64,000 nucleotides of DNA from Caballeronia sp. dw_276. Its GTDB lineage: Bacteria; Pseudomonadota; Gammaproteobacteria; Burkholderiales; Burkholderiaceae. Shown here in pieces: positions 10,482 through 19,319 of the stretch. Made by a program: the position numbers and the translations under genes. The notes beneath the pieces are model-generated. The model searched no databases. It had not been told where the DNA came from and was given only the letters and a program-made list of their open reading frames with translations. The stretch is taken from contig NZ_JAAVUV010000004.1 in NCBI RefSeq assembly GCF_018449635.1, positions 518,774 through 582,773 of the forward strand. The letters run 5' to 3'. The number at the start of each line of letters is the position of its first letter. The stretch's first letter is position 1.

Positions 10482-11858
10482 ATGCAGAGAGACACCGTAT
10501 TCGATCTGATCGGCGTCGGCTTCGGACCGTCGAATCTTTCACTGGCCGTGCGTCTCGCAGAAGAGGCCGGCACGTCGCGCCTCGCGCATTGCTTCATCGA
10601 ACGGCAGCCCGAATTCGGCTGGCATCGCGGCATGCTGCTCGACGACTGCCGCATGCAGATCTCCTTCCTGAAAGACCTCGTCACGCAGCGCGATCCGAAG
10701 AGCCGCTTCACGTTCATCAACTACCTGTTCGAACGCGGCCGCCTAAACGACTTCGTCAACCTGAAGAGTTTCTACCCGACCCGCGTCGAGTTTCACGACT
10801 ATCTTCGCTGGGTGGCCGATGCCTTCGAAGAGCGGCTGCATTACGGCGAAACCGTCACATCGATAGAACCCGTTCACACGCCGGGCAGCAGCAAGGAAGT
10901 CGGTGCGTTACGCGTCTCTTCCCGCGATCAGGATGGCCGTGAATGGCAACGCGTCACGCGCGCGTTGTCGGTGGGCATAGGCGGGGCGGCGCAGGTTCCC
11001 GAAGCGTTTGCGGCGCTCGGCAGCCACAACGTGATCCACTCATCGACGTATCTGACATCGATCGATCGCGTGGTGGGGAAGGCGAACGATGCATCCCGCC
11101 GCAAACGCGTTGCAGTGATCGGCGGCGGGCAGAGCGCGGCGGAGGTCTTCGTGGATTTGTCGCGGCGCTTTCTGCATGTCGATGCAAGCCTCGTGATTCG
11201 TTCGGGCGCGCTCAAGCCCGCGGACGACACGCCCTTCGTCAACGAAATCTTTAGCCCCGCCTACACGGATGTGGTCTACGGTCAGTCGAAAGACGGCCGG
11301 CGTTCGCTGATCGAGCGTTTCCGCGATACCAATTACGCGGTCGTTGACCGGCCTTTGATCGAACAGATCTACGAGATGCTTTATCTGCAAAACGTCTCCG
11401 ACGATGTTCGTCACCGCCTGCTTGCAAACACTGGAATTGAAGCGGCGGTACGCACGGCGGATGGGCAGATCGAGCTTACCTTGCGCGACAACCTGACGGG
11501 ACTCGGGCGTGCCGAACGCTTCGACGCGCTCGTGCTGGCGACAGGTTACAGACGCGATACGCATATTGCCCTGCTCGACGGACTGGCGCCGCATCTCGGC
11601 GATGCACTTGCCCAGGGCGACGTCGAACGCGATTACCGGCTCGCGACGCCGGAGCATTTCAAACCTCGAATTTATTTGCAAGGCTGCTGTGAAGACAGCC
11701 ACGGATTGTCCGACACGCTGTTGTCTGTCCTGGCGCTGCGTTCGGATGAGATTGTCGCGTCGCTCGCCGAGCACGCGGCACGGGACCGGCCGGCCAGCCG
11801 GATTACACCACAACAAAAAAACGGGATGAGCGACGGCCGCATGGCTATCGCTCTTTGA
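10482..11858 (+). CDS. pvdA: L-ornithine N5-monooxygenase
   Basis: This flavin-dependent enzyme hydroxylates the side-chain nitrogen of L-ornithine using NADPH and O2, giving the hydroxamate precursor used twice in ornibactin-like siderophores. The 458-residue protein has the FAD-binding GVGFGPSNLSLAV near the N-terminus, the NADPH-binding VIGGGQSA at 212-219 and the family's C-terminal ATGYRRDT signature. Its length is normal for PvdA/SidA enzymes. AAAGGA stands a proper distance before the ATG. It lies 65 bases after the terminal NRPS gene and just before the receptor gene. In the described ornibactin cluster a further acyltransferase gene (orbK) is placed between the NRPS and pvdA; there is no room for it here. 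Confidence 0.95.
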   Translation: MQRDTVFDLIGVGFGPSNLSLAVRLAEEAGTSRLAHCFIERQPEFGWHRGMLLDDCRMQISFLKDLVTQRDPKSRFTFINYLFERGRLNDFVNLKSFYPTRVEFHDYLRWVADAFEERLHYGETVTSIEPVHTPGSSKEVGALRVSSRDQDGREWQRVTRALSVGIGGAAQVPEAFAALGSHNVIHSSTYLTSIDRVVGKANDASRRKRVAVIGGGQSAAEVFVDLSRRFLHVDASLVIRSGALKPADDTPFVNEIFSPAYTDVVYGQSKDGRRSLIERFRDTNYAVVDRPLIEQIYEMLYLQNVSDDVRHRLLANTGIEAAVRTADGQIELTLRDNLTGLGRAERFDALVLATGYRRDTHIALLDGLAPHLGDALAQGDVERDYRLATPEHFKPRIYLQGCCEDSHGLSDTLLSVLALRSDEIVASLAEHAARDRPASRITPQQKNGMSDGRMAIAL

Positions 11859-11908
11859 TTAAACCGCGGCCATATAAAAGGCCGCATTGTGATTTGGAGC
11901 GACGGAAA

Positions 11909-14134
11909 ATGGAGTGGGCAACAGGGACGCGTCGGAATGCGATTGCGGCGGCGGTGGGCATTGCATTCTACGCAGCGGCGGCAGCACAAGCGCACGCTCA
12001 GGCCGCGGCTCAGGGAACAGAAACCCAGGGCGCGCAGCCGGACAGCAAGACACAACAAGGCGCGACGCCGGGCGACACGTTGCCTGCGATAACGGTCAAA
12101 GGGGCGTCCGAAGCAAACGGCACTGTGGGCCTCGTGGCGAAACGCAGCGCGACAGGCACGAAGACCGATACGCCGATCGACGAAATCCCGCAAACCATCA
12201 ACGTGATCACGGCGGCGCAGATCGAGCAGACCGGCGCGACCAGTATCAATGAAGCGTTGCGATATACGCCTGGTTTTTCATCGTACGGTGCGGACGTCCG
12301 TTCCGACTGGTATTCGGCGTTGCGCGGCTTTACGCCAAGCGTATTCCAAGACGGGCTGCAGGTCCCCAACACCCTCAATCTGGCGAGCTGGCGTGTTGAT
12401 CCATACATGATCGACAGCATCACGATCCTGCGCGGCCCGACGTCGGTGCTCTACGGACAAGGCGATCCGGGCGCGATCGTGGACATTCAGAGCAAGCTCG
12501 CGAACGGCGAACGCGTACGTCAGATCGAGATGCAACTCGGCGACTATGCACGCAAGCAGATCGCCTTCGACATTGGCGACAAGATCGACAAGGACGGAAC
12601 ATTGTCGTATCGGTTCGTTGGCGTGGGACGTGACGGCAATTCGCTGACGGGTCCGCATGCGGAGCAGCGCGTTGCGTTCGCGCCATCTGTCAGATGGCAG
12701 CCAAGCGCGAGCACATCGCTAACGATCGCTGCGAGTTACTTGCAGGACTGGGGCGATGCGTCGAACAACTTCCTGCCCGCCGAGGGCACAGTCCTGCCTA
12801 ACCCCAACGGCAAGATTTCGCCGGACCTGTACACGGGAGACCCGACATATTCGTATTACCGGAAGAAGGAATGGTCGGTGGGCTATCAGTTCGAGCACAA
12901 GTTCGATCCGATCTGGACCTTCCGCCAGAACGTGCGCTGGATGCATCTGTCGTTGGATCAAGGCGCGGTCTGGGGCGCAGGTCTCGATGCCAGCGATCCG
13001 ACCCAGCAGACCATGTCACGTTACGCGGGTTTGTTCCAGCCGAACTACAGCCGCTTCGATATCGACAACCAGGCGCAGGCGCGTTTTGGCACGGGTCCCG
13101 TCGAGCATACGGTGCTGCTCGGTATCGAATACAACCGTCAGAACACGACCGACAGCGAATGGCTTGCACAGGGGCCGAGTCTGAACATGTACAACCCGGT
13201 TTATACGCCGGTATCGAATGCAATTTTCAGCGGCCCCGATTCTTACGGACAAACCGATACGCGGGCATCGCTGGACAGCTTCGGCGTCTATGCACAGGAC
13301 CAGATCAAGTGGCAGCGCTGGGTGCTGACGCTTGGCGGCAGGCAGGACTGGAGCAATACGAAGCAGGACGATCTGGTTGCAGGCACGCAGTTCAAACAAA
13401 ACGATCACGCGTTCTCAGGGCGCGCGGGGCTGGTGTTCCTGGGCGACTACGGATTGTCGCCGTACGTCAACTACGCGACATCGTTTAATCCAACCGTTGG
13501 CGTGAAGTTGTCCGGCGGCGGCCTCGCGGAACCCACGAAGGGACGTCAGATCGAGGCGGGTCTGCGCTGGCAACCGCCGAGCAAAAACCTGATGTTGAAC
13601 GCAGCGGTCTATCAGATCAACCAGACCAACGTCCTCACACCTGATCCGACCGATCCGACCAACACGTTTTCCATACAAACGGGTGAGGTGCGCTCGCGCG
13701 GTATCGAATTGAGCGCGGTCGGCAAGGTGACGCGCAATGTCTCGGTGATTGCGGCGTACGTGTATCAGGACGTGAAGAACATCAAGGCCAACGACGACTC
13801 GCTCAACAAGTGGCCAGTGTCGATTCCTTTGCCGCGTCAGATGGCATCGCTCTGGGGTGACTGGACATGGCACACGGGTCCGCTCGCGGGTCTGGGTCTG
13901 GGAGCCGGTATCCGGTATCAAAGTGGACTGGCAGGCGCCTACGACAATTCGCTGTACGTGCCGAGCTACACCGTGTACGACGCCGCGATCCATTACGACA
14001 CGCGTAACTGGCGCTTTGCGGTCAATGCGCAGAACATCTTCAACCGCACGTTCGTCAGCGGCTGCCAGTCGACCTCGACATGCTTCTACGGCAACCCGCG
14101 CACCGTGGTGGCGACCGCGAGGTACGACTGGTAA
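11909..14134 (+). CDS. orbA: TonB-dependent ferric siderophore receptor, OrbA-like
   Basis: This outer-membrane receptor is predicted to import the ferric form of the siderophore made by the flanking genes, powered by TonB. The protein has 741 residues from ATG 11909, which has GGAG upstream; the frame stays open further upstream to 11855. A signal peptide ends near the AQAHAQA stretch. A plug domain follows (IPQTINVIT, then the LRYTPG box and the ILRGPTSVLYGQGDPG segment). The barrel ends in a C-terminal aromatic residue (RYDW), as required for outer-membrane insertion. Length and motifs are those of FhuA/FpvA-type receptors. Its place between pvdA and pvdF is the same as orbA in the ornibactin locus. 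Substrate is inferred from context. Confidence 0.92.
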   Translation: MEWATGTRRNAIAAAVGIAFYAAAAAQAHAQAAAQGTETQGAQPDSKTQQGATPGDTLPAITVKGASEANGTVGLVAKRSATGTKTDTPIDEIPQTINVITAAQIEQTGATSINEALRYTPGFSSYGADVRSDWYSALRGFTPSVFQDGLQVPNTLNLASWRVDPYMIDSITILRGPTSVLYGQGDPGAIVDIQSKLANGERVRQIEMQLGDYARKQIAFDIGDKIDKDGTLSYRFVGVGRDGNSLTGPHAEQRVAFAPSVRWQPSASTSLTIAASYLQDWGDASNNFLPAEGTVLPNPNGKISPDLYTGDPTYSYYRKKEWSVGYQFEHKFDPIWTFRQNVRWMHLSLDQGAVWGAGLDASDPTQQTMSRYAGLFQPNYSRFDIDNQAQARFGTGPVEHTVLLGIEYNRQNTTDSEWLAQGPSLNMYNPVYTPVSNAIFSGPDSYGQTDTRASLDSFGVYAQDQIKWQRWVLTLGGRQDWSNTKQDDLVAGTQFKQNDHAFSGRAGLVFLGDYGLSPYVNYATSFNPTVGVKLSGGGLAEPTKGRQIEAGLRWQPPSKNLMLNAAVYQINQTNVLTPDPTDPTNTFSIQTGEVRSRGIELSAVGKVTRNVSVIAAYVYQDVKNIKANDDSLNKWPVSIPLPRQMASLWGDWTWHTGPLAGLGLGAGIRYQSGLAGAYDNSLYVPSYTVYDAAIHYDTRNWRFAVNAQNIFNRTFVSGCQSTSTCFYGNPRTVVATARYDW

Positions 14135-14166
14135 GCAAGGCCCGAAGTCCATTTATTGAGCAATAG

Positions 14167-14195
14167 CGCGCGGTCCGATTGCACCGCGCGTTTGT
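14167..14195 (+). terminator. Hairpin after the receptor gene
   Basis: A perfect 8-bp stem (CGCGCGGT / ACCGCGCG) with an 8-base loop is followed by TTTGT, 32 bases after the receptor stop codon. It looks like a weak rho-independent terminator or attenuator that could lower expression of pvdF and the acyltransferase gene relative to the receptor. Confidence 0.5.
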
Positions 14196-14228
14196 ATCGA
14201 AACCACTAGTCTTCTTCAATCCAACGTC

Positions 14229-15071
14229 ATGTCGAAGAAAAAACTCGTTTATGTCCTGTCGCTAAGGAACGCAGCGGCCGATCGTGCCGGGCAGCAGATC
14301 GAATACAAGGGCGGCCGGAGGTACATGAAGTCGCCGCTCGAATTCCTGGTGGAGCGTCTGAACAGTACCGCGCTCGGCGACGAATATTCGCTTGAGGGCG
14401 TGATCTATGACGACGATGAAGGCTCGGCCGCGGATCGTGAGAAGCTCAGGCACTACGGCTTCTCGTGCCAGCCGGGCAAGCAGTGGATTTATCCGGCGGA
14501 CCTGCGCGTGCAGGGCACCCGTGTCAACAAGCTGCTTCATGCGATTCCATCGACATACCGGCGACTTGCCAGGAATGCGCCGGAGCGCGTGCCGCAAAAG
14601 AGCACCTTCGAGCATCGTCTGCTTGAGAAACTGCTTGCGCTCGAGGCGGACTTTGTCGTGCTCGACGGTTTGCTCGTGATCCTCGATGAACTCGTGCGTC
14701 CAGGCGCGATGTTTCATCGGCGGATTGCGAACATTCATCCGGGCGTGACGCGGCTCGATTCGCCGTATGAACGTCGCGGTGCGTACGCAACGCTCGACGC
14801 GCTGTACGGCGCCCGAGGCGAGAAGGTGACCGACTGGAACACGATGCAAACAGAAGTCGTCGCGCCGGTGAACATGACGGGCGCATCGTTTCATTATGTC
14901 GATAACGGTATCGACTCCGGCGAAGTGATCTTCGACGTGCTGAAGACGCCGATCCATACAGAAGACACCATCCTCGAGCTGCGCTGGAACAACTTCAATT
15001 TGAGTCTTTTCCCCGCGCTGGAAGGCGGTCTTGCCGTGATGGCGGATCGCTTTGCGAAGGTGGCGCTTTGA
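14229..15071 (+). CDS. pvdF: N5-hydroxyornithine formyltransferase
   Basis: This cytoplasmic enzyme is predicted to transfer a formyl group from formyl-tetrahydrofolate to the side-chain N of hydroxyornithine, making the terminal formyl-hydroxyornithine of ornibactin/malleobactin-type siderophores. The 280-residue protein carries the formyltransferase core: ANIHPGVTRLDSPYERRG in the second half, with the catalytic-site His-Pro-Gly of the family, and a YVDNGIDSGEVI segment typical of GART-like enzymes. The length fits PvdF. No strong Shine-Dalgarno sequence is visible before ATG 14229. It lies in the usual ornibactin order after the receptor. Confidence 0.9.
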   Translation: MSKKKLVYVLSLRNAAADRAGQQIEYKGGRRYMKSPLEFLVERLNSTALGDEYSLEGVIYDDDEGSAADREKLRHYGFSCQPGKQWIYPADLRVQGTRVNKLLHAIPSTYRRLARNAPERVPQKSTFEHRLLEKLLALEADFVVLDGLLVILDELVRPGAMFHRRIANIHPGVTRLDSPYERRGAYATLDALYGARGEKVTDWNTMQTEVVAPVNMTGASFHYVDNGIDSGEVIFDVLKTPIHTEDTILELRWNNFNLSLFPALEGGLAVMADRFAKVAL

Positions 15072-15135
15072 GCGTGCCACGCTCGCATTCGCGTCACCCC
15101 GAACACCTACCTCGCGCAACGCCGGAGACACGACG

Positions 15136-16095
15136 ATGAACGTTTCTTTTTATCCTGAAGTCACTGACGGCGAAAGCGCTGTTGCTGACGGGGCATCCGC
15201 CGAATGGCACGCGGGTATGGCGCCTGAGCATCTCTTGCCGGCGCTCGGCGAACTTTTCTGCGGTGAGCCATCGCGTCAAAGCGCGACGATCGCCCTGTCG
15301 GCGAAGAGATCCGACGCGCCGGCGGTCGATGCATTCGTAACCCGCGCGATTGCAGAAGGCGTGATCGATAGCGCTTTGCCTTTCGATGATCATCTCCTTC
15401 TTGCGACATCGCGCAGGACCTTCTGGCAGCAAGCGCGCCCGTGGCTCAAGGCAACTGCTTCTGGCGCCATGCCGTTGAACTACACCGTGACGCAGGAGTG
15501 CCGGCATCCGGTGCGCCCTCCGAATGCGAAGGGTGTCATCTATGAGCGATATTTTCCGTTGATCGGCATGACGCTGAGCTTGCGCACGGTCGACCCACGA
15601 GCCGACGCGGACGTTTTCAGCGCGTGGATGAATCTCGATCGTGTCGCATACTTTTGGGATCAAAAAGGCACGCGCGCAGAACATGCCGCGTACCTCGAGG
15701 AACGGCTGGCGGACCCGCACATGCATCCGATGATCGGTTACTTCGACGACAAACCCTTCGGGTATTTCGAGTTCTACTGGGCAAAAGAGGATCGTCTTGG
15801 GCCGTTCTACGATGCCGGCGATTTCGACCGCGGCCTGCATTTGCTGATTGGCGATGCGCAGTTCCAGAGTTCAGGAAAACTCAAGGCGTGGTGGAGCGGC
15901 GTGTTGCACTACATGTTTATCGATGAACCGCGCACGCAGCGACTTGTTGGCGAACCGCGTATTGATCATGTGCGGCATATCGCGTACATGCACAGGATGG
16001 GTTTTTATACCCTCAAGGAATTCGACTTCCCGCACAAGCGCGCCGCGTTGACGGTGCTCGAGCGAGAGAAGTTCTTCAATGACTTCAAATTTTAG
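15136..16095 (+). CDS. orbL: Siderophore hydroxamate acyltransferase, IucB/RhbD family
   Basis: This GNAT-fold acyltransferase is predicted to acylate N5-hydroxyornithine during siderophore synthesis. The start at ATG 15136 is chosen because GGAG lies 8 bases upstream; an open frame reaches back to 15052 but would overlap pvdF. The 319-residue protein has the IucB-type core in its second half (MIGYFDDKPFGYFEFYW, the DRGLHLLIGD segment and the C-terminal GFYTLKEFDFPHKRA). It is the last gene of the operon, as orbL is in the ornibactin cluster. It is the only acyltransferase visible here, so it may supply the N-terminal acyl group. Whether the chain is acetyl or a longer 3-hydroxyacyl cannot be told from sequence. 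Confidence 0.82.
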   Translation: MNVSFYPEVTDGESAVADGASAEWHAGMAPEHLLPALGELFCGEPSRQSATIALSAKRSDAPAVDAFVTRAIAEGVIDSALPFDDHLLLATSRRTFWQQARPWLKATASGAMPLNYTVTQECRHPVRPPNAKGVIYERYFPLIGMTLSLRTVDPRADADVFSAWMNLDRVAYFWDQKGTRAEHAAYLEERLADPHMHPMIGYFDDKPFGYFEFYWAKEDRLGPFYDAGDFDRGLHLLIGDAQFQSSGKLKAWWSGVLHYMFIDEPRTQRLVGEPRIDHVRHIAYMHRMGFYTLKEFDFPHKRAALTVLEREKFFNDFKF

Positions 16096-16268
16096 CTTGA
16101 GCCTGTAGCAATAATTCGTTGAGCCGGGGAATATCCACGCCAGACGGGTTTTGATGTTGGACGTTTATCCAGATTGGTTATATTCATATATTCCGCAAAA
16201 CTGCCAAGCAACTGCCAAGCAACCGCTAGACGTTTCCTTTCAAAACCTGATCGCAAGACGGAGGATTT

Positions 16269-16661
16269 ATGAGCCAGATGAAACCCATCGAATATGCAGA
16301 CGCCGCGCCTGAGGTAAAGGCCGTTTATGACGACATCAAGGAAAAGCGAGGTGTTCCGGACGTCAATAATTTCTGGAAATTCATCGCGCAACATCCGCCT
16401 ACGCTCGCGCGCACATGGGACAGTTTGAAGGACGTGATGGCGCCTGGTGCGCTCGATCCGCTCATCAAGGAATTGTTGTATGTCGCGGTGAGCGTGACGA
16501 ACAACTGCGGCTATTGTGTGGCGAGCCACACGGCTGCCGCGCGGCGTGCGGGAATGACTGACGAGATGTTCGGAGAGTTGATCGCGGTCGTTGGAATGGC
16601 AAACGAGACGAACCGGCTCGCGGTGGGATATCGCGTGCCCATCGATCCTGCGTTTGAGTGA
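16269..16661 (+). CDS. AhpD-like carboxymuconolactone decarboxylase family protein
   Basis: This 130-residue protein belongs to the AhpD/carboxymuconolactone decarboxylase family of small all-helical proteins. It has the redox motif C80-x2-C83-x3-H87 (NNCGYCVASH), which in AhpD-type members supports peroxidase or disulfide reductase activity. A GGAGG Shine-Dalgarno precedes ATG 16269. It stands alone between the siderophore operon and an amino-acid transporter, with its own 170-base upstream region. The exact substrate is unknown; an antioxidant role is the default inference. Confidence 0.85.
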   Translation: MSQMKPIEYADAAPEVKAVYDDIKEKRGVPDVNNFWKFIAQHPPTLARTWDSLKDVMAPGALDPLIKELLYVAVSVTNNCGYCVASHTAAARRAGMTDEMFGELIAVVGMANETNRLAVGYRVPIDPAFE

Positions 16662-16821
16662 GAAGTCGTAGCGGCGGGCAAGCGTGTGGCCATTATTCCG
16701 CCCAACACTTAGCACCAAACAAATCGATGGTTCACCCCGCGTCCATGCGCTGCTACATTCGCGCCATGTGACGCACGGTTCGCCTGCGCACAATTTCCAA
16801 ATTTCCGCAGATCAAACCACA

Positions 16822-17640
16822 ATGAAAATCAAACTTCTCGCGGCCGTGGTGACGGGCTCACTACTGGTCATGTCGAGCCTCGCCCACGCTGACCGTCTCG
16901 ATGACATCAAGAAAGCCGGCGTGCTTCGTGTAGCCACCTTCGACAGCAATCCGCCTTTCGGATTCGTCGATCCGAAGACCAACAAGATCGTGGGCCTCGA
17001 CGTGGACTACGCGAAGGCCGTCGCTGACAAACTCGGCGTCAAACTGGAGATCCAACCGACCAACCCGGCCAACCGGATCGCGTTTTTGACATCGAAGAAA
17101 GTCGACCTCGTGTTCGCGAACTTCACCATCACCGATGAACGCAAGAAGGAAGTGGATTTCAGCACGCCGTACTTCGCGTCGGGTACGCAGTTCATCGCGA
17201 AGAAGGGTACGTTGAAAACGCCCGAGCAGTTGAACGATCTGCGCGTCGGCGCGGACAAGGGGACCACGAACGAGCAACAGGTTCGTACGCAGTTCCCGCG
17301 CGCGACCATCGTCGCTTACGACGACACACCTTTCGCATTCGCCGCGCTTCGAACAGGCAATGTACAGGCAATCACGCAGGATGGCCCGAAACTCGTTGGC
17401 TTGCTCGCCAACGTGCCTGATCGCGACAAGTATGAAATCCCGGCCTTCACCATTTCCAACGACTACGAAGGTGTCGGCGTACCAAAGGGCGAACCGCGAC
17501 TCCTGAGTTTCGTCAACGATACGCTCAAGGACCTCGAAGCAAATGGGTCGGCCGGTCACATATACGATCAATGGTTCGGTCCGAAAAGCCGCGCACCGCT
17601 TCCGCGCTTGTACAAGATCGGCGATCCGCAAAAGAGCTGA
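16822..17640 (+). CDS. Polar amino-acid ABC transporter, periplasmic binding protein
   Basis: This is a family 3 solute-binding protein of 272 residues starting at ATG 16822. A signal peptide (MKIKLLAAVV...SLAHA) is followed by the typical RLDDIKKAGVLRVATFDSNPPFGF opening, GLDVDYAKAVADKLGV and the DLVFANFTITDERKKEVDFS segment. Such proteins deliver amino acids to HisM/GlnP-type permeases. The two permease genes follow on the same strand after a strong hairpin. Next to a sulfur-scavenging region, a sulfur amino acid such as cystine is conceivable, but nothing in the sequence proves the substrate. The frame is open upstream to 16684, but that part does not resemble the family. Confidence 0.9.
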   Translation: MKIKLLAAVVTGSLLVMSSLAHADRLDDIKKAGVLRVATFDSNPPFGFVDPKTNKIVGLDVDYAKAVADKLGVKLEIQPTNPANRIAFLTSKKVDLVFANFTITDERKKEVDFSTPYFASGTQFIAKKGTLKTPEQLNDLRVGADKGTTNEQQVRTQFPRATIVAYDDTPFAFAALRTGNVQAITQDGPKLVGLLANVPDRDKYEIPAFTISNDYEGVGVPKGEPRLLSFVNDTLKDLEANGSAGHIYDQWFGPKSRAPLPRLYKIGDPQKS

Positions 17641-17658
17641 TTGCTGCCTGTTTGACCG

Positions 17659-17692
17659 TGCCCGGTTCGACGGCGATACGTCGAACCGGGCA
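17659..17692 (+). other. Strong intercistronic hairpin
   Basis: A perfect 14-bp inverted repeat (TGCCCGGTTCGACG / CGTCGAACCGGGCA) with a 6-base loop lies 18 bases after the binding-protein stop and 33 bases before the first permease gene. It lacks a T-run. It probably stabilizes or attenuates the transcript so that the binding protein is made in excess over the permeases. Confidence 0.7.
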
Positions 17693-17725
17693 TCGCATTT
17701 CAATCTTCCATTCGTGTGTACCTGA

Positions 17726-18460
17726 ATGATTCCGATAAACGGATGGCTTGCGCCCAAATACCTGACGTGGCTTCTGCAGGGCTTTGGCATGACGCTGGGC
17801 CTGTCGGCGCTGGTGATTGTGGCGGGGACCTTAGGCGGTTGTTTGTTGGCGCTTGCTCGTACGTCGCGGATAGCGCCGTTGCGTCGCGCCGGCGCGTTGT
17901 ATGTCCTTGTTTTCCGCAATTCGCCGCTGATCGTGCAATTGCTGTTCTGGTATTTCGGCGTGGCAACCTTGCTGCCCGAGCATGCCATGACGTGGCTGAA
18001 TACGCCGCACGTCATCGACTTAGGGATCTTCAGGTTGCATTGGCCATCGTTTGAATTCGTGGCGGGGTGGATCGGCTTGACCTGCTATTCGATCACGTTC
18101 ATAGGCGAGGAATTTCGCTCGGGGTTATCGGGTGTTCCGGCCGGGCAGCACAATGCGGCCGCAGCGCTCGGACTCACGCCGCTTGCCGCGTTCTTTCATG
18201 TCATCTTGCCGCAAGCGGTGCGAATATCGACGCCGCCCTTGTTCGGGCAATACATGAACATCGTGAAGAACTCGTCGCTGACCATGGCGATCGGACTGGC
18301 GGAACTCTCGTACTCTTCGCGTCAGGTCGATACTGAAACCTTCAAGACCTTTCAGGCGTTCGGAGTGGCGACGGTGCTGTACATCCTGACCATCGCGATG
18401 CTGGAAGTTGTACTCGTCGTCGTTCAGCGCAGCGGTGCGCGGACCGCGGTGCGCCGATGA
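17726..18460 (+). CDS. Amino-acid ABC transporter permease (HisM/GlnP family), first subunit
   Basis: This 244-residue inner-membrane permease has several hydrophobic segments and the cytoplasmic EAA loop (GEEFRSGLSGVPAGQHNAAAALG then the ALGLTP region) that docks to an ATPase subunit. FRNSPLIVQLLFWYFG is typical of polar amino-acid permeases. It overlaps the next permease gene by 4 bases (ATGA), so the two are translationally coupled and probably form a heterodimer. No ATP-binding protein gene for this family lies in the immediate neighbourhood. Confidence 0.9.
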   Translation: MIPINGWLAPKYLTWLLQGFGMTLGLSALVIVAGTLGGCLLALARTSRIAPLRRAGALYVLVFRNSPLIVQLLFWYFGVATLLPEHAMTWLNTPHVIDLGIFRLHWPSFEFVAGWIGLTCYSITFIGEEFRSGLSGVPAGQHNAAAALGLTPLAAFFHVILPQAVRISTPPLFGQYMNIVKNSSLTMAIGLAELSYSSRQVDTETFKTFQAFGVATVLYILTIAMLEVVLVVVQRSGARTAVRR

Positions 18461-19197
18461 ACGACGCCTTCTCTGCGATTCTCGCAAACGTGCCGTATTT
18501 GCTCGTCGGCAGCTTTCCCGATGGTCCGTTAGGTGGCGCGGCGCTGACACTGGTCATGGCCGCTATTTCCGCGGTGCTGTCCGCCGTGCTCGGACTGGCA
18601 GGCGGCATTGGCCTCGCGATGACGCGCGGCGTGCTTCATACAATTCTGCTCGCCGTGATCGGGTTCTTTCGCGCGATACCCGTCCTGATGCTGATCTTCT
18701 GGACCTTCTTTTTACTGCCGGTCTTGCTTCACATCAATGTACCGGGTCTCGCGACCGTGGTCGCCGCGCTTGCGCTGATCGGCGGAGCGTATCTGTCGCA
18801 TTCGGTTTTTGCCGGGATTGTCGCGGTTGGAGACGGGCAGGCCCAGGCGGGTTTATCACTTGGACTCACGCGATGGCAGTCCATGCGTTACGTGCTGCTT
18901 CCACAGGCAATCCGAATCATGGCGCCATCTTTCATCAATCAATGGGTGTCGCTTGTGAAGGATACGTCTCTGGCTTACATAGTCGGCGTGCCGGAGCTCG
19001 CGTTCCTTGCGAACCAGGTAAACAGCCGGTTGATGATTTATCCGGTGCAGGTCTTTCTGTTCGTGGGTCTTCTCTATCTGATCCTTTGCACTTCGCTCGA
19101 TGCGTTGGCTACGCGACTTTTGCTGGGGCGTGAGGCGGTTGCCGAGCCACGAGCGATAGTGACCCCGTTGCCGGTTCCAATCCAGCATCGGAAATAA
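18457..19197 (+). CDS. Amino-acid ABC transporter permease (HisM/GlnP family), second subunit
   Basis: This 246-residue partner permease begins inside the stop codon region of the first (ATGA). It has hydrophobic helices throughout, the family segment FFRAIPVLMLIFWTFF, and the EAA-like loop AVGDGQAQAGLSLGLTRWQSM before the conserved LPQAIRIMAPSFINQW. It completes the membrane part of the transporter. The ATPase must be encoded elsewhere or borrowed from another system, since the next gene is a flavoprotein 123 bases downstream. Confidence 0.9.
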   Translation: MNDAFSAILANVPYLLVGSFPDGPLGGAALTLVMAAISAVLSAVLGLAGGIGLAMTRGVLHTILLAVIGFFRAIPVLMLIFWTFFLLPVLLHINVPGLATVVAALALIGGAYLSHSVFAGIVAVGDGQAQAGLSLGLTRWQSMRYVLLPQAIRIMAPSFINQWVSLVKDTSLAYIVGVPELAFLANQVNSRLMIYPVQVFLFVGLLYLILCTSLDALATRLLLGREAVAEPRAIVTPLPVPIQHRK

Positions 19198-19319
19198 CAT
19201 TATCCGGAATCGGTCGTTTTGCGCCGTGAAATGCGTCTCTATACTTTGACGCTTGAGCTGCAGGTAAATCGGATTCCCGAACCTCGCGCGCATCACCGAC
19301 CAAACAAGGAATAAAAAGC

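Noticed and set aside
16195..16225. Short tandem repeat (ACTGCCAAGCA twice) upstream of the AhpD-like gene.
   Set aside because: Only two units; could be chance, with no known binding-site pattern.
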